Origin: Streptomyces griseoluteus
GTDB lineage: Bacteria > Actinomycetota > Actinomycetes > Streptomycetales > Streptomycetaceae
NCBI GenBank assembly: GCA_000717735.1
Contig: JOBE01000073.1
Span: 1 to 26,748, forward strand
DNA length: 26,748 nucleotides
Direction of reading: 5' to 3'
The translations under genes and the position numbers were made by a program. The notes under the pieces were generated by a model, which was not told where the DNA came from, did not search any database, and was given only the letters and a program-made list of their open reading frames with translations. Positions 22,254-26,748 of the stretch are shown one piece after another. Each line of letters opens with the position of its first letter. Position 1 is the stretch's first letter.

Positions 22254-25200
22254 TCACTTCTCCCCGGCGGCCGCCCGGGACCGCACGGCGCGGTACGTCA
22301 CCGGTTCCACCGCGAAGCCCTCGGGCGTCTCGTCGACGACGCCGAGCCGGCCCAGGTGGTGCAGCCAGGCGTCGGTGTCCGCGTCGGAGAGCTCGATCGC
22401 CGCGCCCACGTCGTCGCGGGGCACGCCCTGGCCCTCGCCCACGTAGCCCGTCCAGGCCGCGAGGAGGTCGAGGTCCCGGGCGTCGAGTCCGGAGAGGCGC
22501 AGGTGCTCCTCGATGTTGCGGGGGCCGGCGATGAGGGCGCGTATCCGCTCCACGGCGTTGTCCAGGGTCGCCCCGTGCACGGACACGTCCGTCACGGCGG
22601 CCTCCATCCAGCGGGGCCAGCCGCCGGTCGCGGCGACGAGCCGGTCGCGGTCCTCGCGGGAGACGAAGGGGCACTCGGACCAGGCGCGCAGGGCGTCGGC
22701 GGTCCACCGCTCGGGGCGCAGCCACCGTACGGACAGCTCCTCGTGCCCGTCGTCGGCGGCGAGTTCGGCGAGGCCCGCGGCGTCGGCGAGGACGACGACG
22801 GAGCGGTTGTCGTTGCCGCCGCTGCGCCGCTCGGTCTGCCGGAGGAGGCGGTCGGCGGCGGGACCGGCGTGGACCAGGAGGGAGCGGACGGTCTCGCGCA
22901 GGGCGGCGGTGGTGGCGCCGCGCAGGTCCGCGATGATCACGTGGGCCTTGCGGCGTCGGCTCTTGAGGAGGGTGGCGAGGTCCTCCCCGTGGGTGTACGG
23001 GACGACGTCGACGCCGCGGTTCACGGCGAAGGCGGTGACCGCCTGGCGGACGAGTTCGGGCCGGTGGAGCGCGGTGGTGCCGATCAGGCTGACGCCGGAC
23101 TGCGCGGTCTCGTGGAGCTGTTCCTCGGTGAGCGGGCTGTACGTCTGCACGTGCCGGGCGTCGCGGCCGAGGATGCGGCGGGCGGCGTGCGGGTTGTAGT
23201 CGTAGGGCAGGCCGAACTCGGTCTCCCGGAGCTCGAGTTCGAGTTCCTCGCGGGTGCCGAGCATGTTGACGACGTTGGGGCTGCGGACGGCGAAGCGGGA
23301 GCGGTCGCCGAGCTGGATGAGCAGGCCGAGGCCGACCATCTCGGTGAGGAAGATCTGCGCCTGTTTGGCGCTGAGCATCTCGAAGCCCTCCGGCCACGCC
23401 TCCCGGGCCAGCTGGAGCAGTTCGCCCGCGGAGTAGTCGCCCCGGTAGCCGTCCTTGAGGCTGCGCAGGGCGATGACGAGGGCGAGGACCCGGTAGCGGT
23501 CCTCCAGGTTGATGGTGAAGCGGAGCCGCTCGGCGATCTGCCGGCGCACGGTCTCCGAGGCGGCGACCTTCTGGACGTCGTCCTCGGTGATGCGGACGGG
23601 ACTTCCGGCCCAGGTGTACGGGCGGTCGTGGAGGACGCGGACGAGTTCGCGGCAGAAGATCTGCACCAGGTTGGCCTGGTAGTTGGTGATGGCGAGGATC
23701 CGCCAGACGAGTTCGGGGCGTTCGAAGAAGTAGCCGAGCGCGGCCATGGGTTCGGTGACGAGGCGGACGGCCGCCTGGGTGCCGAGGGGGCCGACGAGGA
23801 CGTCGGGGCCGCCGTGCACGGTGGAGACGTTGGAGAGGTGTCCGAAGCGCTGCACCTGGTGCAGACCCGCGAAGACGATCTTGAAGCGGCGTTCGGTCTG
23901 CTCCATGAGCCGCTGGAAGTGCATGACGTTGGGGAAGGTCGACTCGCTGCCGACGCGGTAGGCACGGCGCGAGTCGGTGTTGAGGAAGGCGTCCGCCTCG
24001 TCCGCGAGCACGAGGATCCGCCGGGTGTCGTCCTCGTCCAGCCACGTCTGGATGTTGCGTACGACGACGTCGGGGTTGGCCTGCTCCGACATCTTGCTGT
24101 TGAAGACGCCCTTGCGCTTGAGGTCCTCGACCAGCCGGCTCCAGATCCGGTCGGGGGCCTCCGCGTGGCCGATCTCCGCCTTCAGCAGGTCGAGATAGAC
24201 GGCGACATGGGCGTCGGCGCGGCTCGGGAAGATCTCCGCGACCCGGCGCAGCAGCGCGGACTTGCCGAGCTGGCGGCCCCCGTAGAGGAACATGCCGCCC
24301 TCGCGGCCCATCACCTCCCGCATCTCCTCGTCGCGGCCGTAGAACACCTCGGGCGGCACGAGGCCCGCCACGAACGGGGTGTACGGGTTGTACGCGGCCC
24401 AGGGGAGGGTGACGCGCTGGAGCGAGCGGAAGGAGCCGGGGGCGCGGGCGGCCATCCAGCCCATCACCGCGGAGTCGACGACGAGCGCCTGCTGGGCGAA
24501 GGAGCGGGCGGACTCGGCGAGGCCGCGCCGGCCCTCCACGCCGAGCGGGTGCAGGTAGAGCACGATGTTGGCGCCGACGTCGGCGTCCTCCAGATGGGCG
24601 AGCGGCCCGTCGGCCGGCTGCTCCTCCCAGATGAGCAGGACGGTGTACGAGGAGGCCCGGGAGCCGAGCGCGGCGACGTACCCGGCGCGCTCGGCGACCC
24701 GCGCGCGCACCTTGAAGCGGCGCATGCCCTGGCCGAGGGCCACCCGCTCGGCGCTGACCTGGTTCGTGGAGAGTTCGAGGCCGAGCAGGCGCAGCAGCCG
24801 GGGGATGTGCTGCTGCCATTCACCGCGCCGGCCCTGCGGGGTGCAGAGGGCCGCCCATGACTCCAGGCCGTTGCCCGCCGCCGGGGTGAGGGAGGCGTCG
24901 GGGGCGCCGTAGTGCTTCGCCCACCAGTCCGCGTCGATGCCCTCGCCGCCGGCCTTCGGCGCGTCGGGCGCGGTGACGCCGGTGAGGAAGGCGGCGAGTT
25001 CCGAGCCGTCGTCGGCGGGGCGCTCGGGCAGCGGCTTGTGGCTCGTGGCGAGGGCGAGGAACTCCTGGGCCGTGACCGTGTCCCCCTCCTCGATGAGCCG
25101 GGCGATCCGGTCGTGGTCCCCGGCGGACAGCGGCCGGTCGGGGCGGGAGCGCAGCACGGCGAGGTTCTCGCGCAGCTGCCGGGTGTAGTCGGCGACGAGG

Positions 25201-26748
25201 GTACGGAGCTCCGCCTCCAGGGTGCGCAGCGAGTCCACGGCGAAGCGGTAGCGGCCCGACTCCTCGCCGTCGGCGAACTGCTGGAGACGGCCCACGAACT
25301 CCCGTTCCTGATCGGCCGCCAGCTGGTTGAGCGTCCGCATCTGGGCGAGCAGGCCGGCGGCCTCGCCGTGGCGGACCGCGACCTCGCGCCGCCAGTCCTC
25401 GTGGCTCTGGGCGAGGCGCCGTACGGCCGTCTCGCCCCACTCGGGGTCGGTGCAGCCGTACTCCTCCGGCTCGCTCGCGACCGCGGCGACGAGCGCCTGG
25501 GCGAGGTGCAGGTCGCCGTCGTGGAGGTAGCCGGCGAGGGCGTACTCGGCGTCGGCGGGCGTAAGGAGGGCGGCGATCCTGCGGGCCGCCCTGGGGTCGG
25601 CGAGGTCCGGGTCGCCCAGGGCGTCCCGGGGCAGGTCGGGCAGCGGGAGGAGACAGTCGGCGGGCGGCACGGGGCCGCCGTTCTCGCGGAGCCGGTCGGC
25701 CGCCGGGTCCGCGGACCGCAGGTGCTCACCGGTCAGCCAGGCGCGCAGCAGCGCGAGCGCCGCACCGCCGGTGCCGGCCGGGGCGGGCTCCTCGGCGACG
25801 TCCCGGAGCACCGAGGCCAGCTCGGGGACACCGCGGTCGCTCATGCCCTGGGGCGGCCGGGCGGCGGCGTGGGCGTGGGCGGCCTCGGCGCGCATGAGCA
25901 GCTCGCCGACGGACCGGCAGGCGGTGTGCAGCTGCCGGAGCGCGCCGGCCGTGATCGGCTCCTTGGCCTGCTTCGACGTACGGAACAGGGCGTCCGTGTC
26001 CTCGATGAGCCGGTCGATGTCCTCCGCCCGCCACAACCCCTCGCCCAGGGCACGGAAGTTCGGTGTGCCGGTGCACTGGGCGGGGCTCTGGCCGGACCAC
26101 TCGACGACCTCGTTCAGCGCGTGGCGCACCGGACCCGAGGGCCCGACGAGGTACTGGAGCACCTGCGACGCCCGCTGGTACTTCATCTTGCGGCGGGGCA
26201 GGTCGTCGAGCAGCTGCCGGGCGGTGAGGCCGATCTCCTCTCGGGTGGCGGCCTCCTGGCCCTCGGCGCTGCCCTGGAGCATGCCGGGCTCGAAGACGCG
26301 GCCGTCCCTGACGGCGGCGACGAGCACGGTGAGCAGCTGCTGCCAGGGGCCGGTGAGTCCGGACGGCATGACGAAACCGCTGATCAGACCGTGGGCCCAG
26401 CGGGCGGTGAGGCCGGTGCGCAGCGCGGCGGCGAGGGCCACGAGATGGGCCTCCCTGTCCTGCGCGGCGAGCGCGGGGTCGAGTTCGTGCGCCATCTGTA
26501 CGGGGGTGGCCTCGCTGTCCGAGACGCAGCCGAACGCGGCGGCGGCGAAGGCGAGGGCGCGGGCCCGGACGTCGCTCTCGCGGGAGGCGACGGTCATCCA
26601 GTACGCCTCGGCGAGCCGTCCGTCGCGCAGCAGCCTGCCGACGGGCGGCTCGCTGCCGGTGTCCCAGGGCGCGTACGGGTCCCAGTCGGGCGCGTCGACG
26701 CCGGGGGGCCAGGGCTCGTCCTCGACGGGGAGGGGCTGGGGGGTGGGG
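22254..26748 (-). CDS. Giant STAND/ORC-like P-loop NTPase (5' end beyond window)
   Basis: At least 1,497 codons. The frame is open to the right edge: codons before ATG 26597 read VGRLLRDGRLAEAYW without a stop, so the true start is outside. Numbering from that Met: an alpha-helical N-terminal region (about 1-420); a probable coiled coil (about 420-515); an alpha/beta region of unknown fold (about 600-745); an NTPase core after NPYTPFVAGLVPPEVFYGR, with Walker A GGRQLGKS (773-780) and Walker B LVLADEAD (DEAD at 866-869); a region with VSLIGTTALHRP and TGGWP (about 1168-1325) like a degenerate second NTPase and lid; and a winged-helix-like C-terminus. It is translationally coupled to the HEPN-like gene. 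A regulatory or defence NTPase is inferred. Confidence 0.85.
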   Translation of the reverse strand, partial: PTPQPLPVEDEPWPPGVDAPDWDPYAPWDTGSEPPVGRLLRDGRLAEAYWMTVASRESDVRARALAFAAAAFGCVSDSEATPVQMAHELDPALAAQDREAHLVALAAALRTGLTARWAHGLISGFVMPSGLTGPWQQLLTVLVAAVRDGRVFEPGMLQGSAEGQEAATREEIGLTARQLLDDLPRRKMKYQRASQVLQYLVGPSGPVRHALNEVVEWSGQSPAQCTGTPNFRALGEGLWRAEDIDRLIEDTDALFRTSKQAKEPITAGALRQLHTACRSVGELLMRAEAAHAHAAARPPQGMSDRGVPELASVLRDVAEEPAPAGTGGAALALLRAWLTGEHLRSADPAADRLRENGGPVPPADCLLPLPDLPRDALGDPDLADPRAARRIAALLTPADAEYALAGYLHDGDLHLAQALVAAVASEPEEYGCTDPEWGETAVRRLAQSHEDWRREVAVRHGEAAGLLAQMRTLNQLAADQEREFVGRLQQFADGEESGRYRFAVDSLRTLEAELRTLVADYTRQLRENLAVLRSRPDRPLSAGDHDRIARLIEEGDTVTAQEFLALATSHKPLPERPADDGSELAAFLTGVTAPDAPKAGGEGIDADWWAKHYGAPDASLTPAAGNGLESWAALCTPQGRRGEWQQHIPRLLRLLGLELSTNQVSAERVALGQGMRRFKVRARVAERAGYVAALGSRASSYTVLLIWEEQPADGPLAHLEDADVGANIVLYLHPLGVEGRRGLAESARSFAQQALVVDSAVMGWMAARAPGSFRSLQRVTLPWAAYNPYTPFVAGLVPPEVFYGRDEEMREVMGREGGMFLYGGRQLGKSALLRRVAEIFPSRADAHVAVYLDLLKAEIGHAEAPDRIWSRLVEDLKRKGVFNSKMSEQANPDVVVRNIQTWLDEDDTRRILVLADEADAFLNTDSRRAYRVGSESTFPNVMHFQRLMEQTERRFKIVFAGLHQVQRFGHLSNVSTVHGGPDVLVGPLGTQAAVRLVTEPMAALGYFFERPELVWRILAITNYQANLVQIFCRELVRVLHDRPYTWAGSPVRITEDDVQKVAASETVRRQIAERLRFTINLEDRYRVLALVIALRSLKDGYRGDYSAGELLQLAREAWPEGFEMLSAKQAQIFLTEMVGLGLLIQLGDRSRFAVRSPNVVNMLGTREELELELRETEFGLPYDYNPHAARRILGRDARHVQTYSPLTEEQLHETAQSGVSLIGTTALHRPELVRQAVTAFAVNRGVDVVPYTHGEDLATLLKSRRRKAHVIIADLRGATTAALRETVRSLLVHAGPAADRLLRQTERRSGGNDNRSVVVLADAAGLAELAADDGHEELSVRWLRPERWTADALRAWSECPFVSREDRDRLVAATGGWPRWMEAAVTDVSVHGATLDNAVERIRALIAGPRNIEEHLRLSGLDARDLDLLAAWTGYVGEGQGVPRDDVGAAIELSDADTDAWLHHLGRLGVVDETPEGFAVEPVTYRAVRSRAAAGEK

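Noticed and set aside
22116..24860. 914-codon open frame on the plus strand
   Set aside because: It is the antisense shadow of the NTPase gene, caused by high GC; its product is Gly/Asp/Val-rich with no recognisable domain.
1..26748. CRISPR array, insertion sequence, integrase or tRNA
   Set aside because: No regularly spaced repeats, transposase or integrase motifs, or cloverleaf sequences were seen on either strand.

Overview
The window is very GC-rich chromosomal DNA with strong third-position GC bias. The genes point to Streptomyces: a Cys-free short chaplin of the ChpE type, an InhA-like FabI, a Spo0M homologue, an FHA-ABC transporter like mycobacterial Rv1747, and an actinobacterial rRNA leader. 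Most of it looks like conserved core chromosome. No tRNA, insertion sequence, phage gene or CRISPR array was seen.

Layout. 1-353: promoter and leader region of an rRNA operon on the minus strand, with the 16S gene beyond the left edge. 354-3143: a 3-methyladenine DNA glycosylase (-), then Spo0M, a PEBP-family protein and an HNH nuclease (+). 3229-6451, all minus: a TauE/SafE-type permease, a stomatin-like SPFH protein with its NfeD partner, and an orphan ABC ATPase. 6652-7443: an unrecognised gene whose last 25 codons plus stop are perfectly duplicated about 100 bp downstream. 7712-9889 (-): the chaplin behind a candidate sigma-BldN promoter, then a response regulator and GAF histidine kinase overlapping by 8 bp. 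9890-10316: a regulatory gap with a DevR/DosR-like palindrome. 10317-13775: a secreted transglycosylase (+) and the FHA-ABC transporter (-), converging on a 23-bp perfect hairpin. 14054-15268: serB. 15350-17660 (-): a SixA-type phosphatase, a 67-aa membrane protein, and an MFS exporter with a 38-aa membrane microprotein. 17727-18440: a GntR/FadR regulator divergent from the MFS gene across a 66-bp region with a clear operator. 18385-18795: a small secreted protein. 18973-20474 (-): fabI and fabG of fatty-acid synthesis.

20633-26748 (-) is the most unusual part. A giant P-loop NTPase, open through the right edge (at least 1,497 codons in the window), is followed after one base by a 539-aa protein ending in a HEPN-like RNxxSH motif. 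A large NTPase coupled to a possible RNase-type effector resembles biological-conflict (defence) gene pairs. I do not recognise it as a named system, and the functional reading is inference.

How genes may work together: NfeD with SPFH in membrane organisation; kinase with regulator, possibly autoregulating through the palindrome; the GntR protein controlling the MFS gene; FabG then FabI as successive reductases of fatty-acid elongation; and the NTPase with the HEPN-like protein as a translationally coupled pair.
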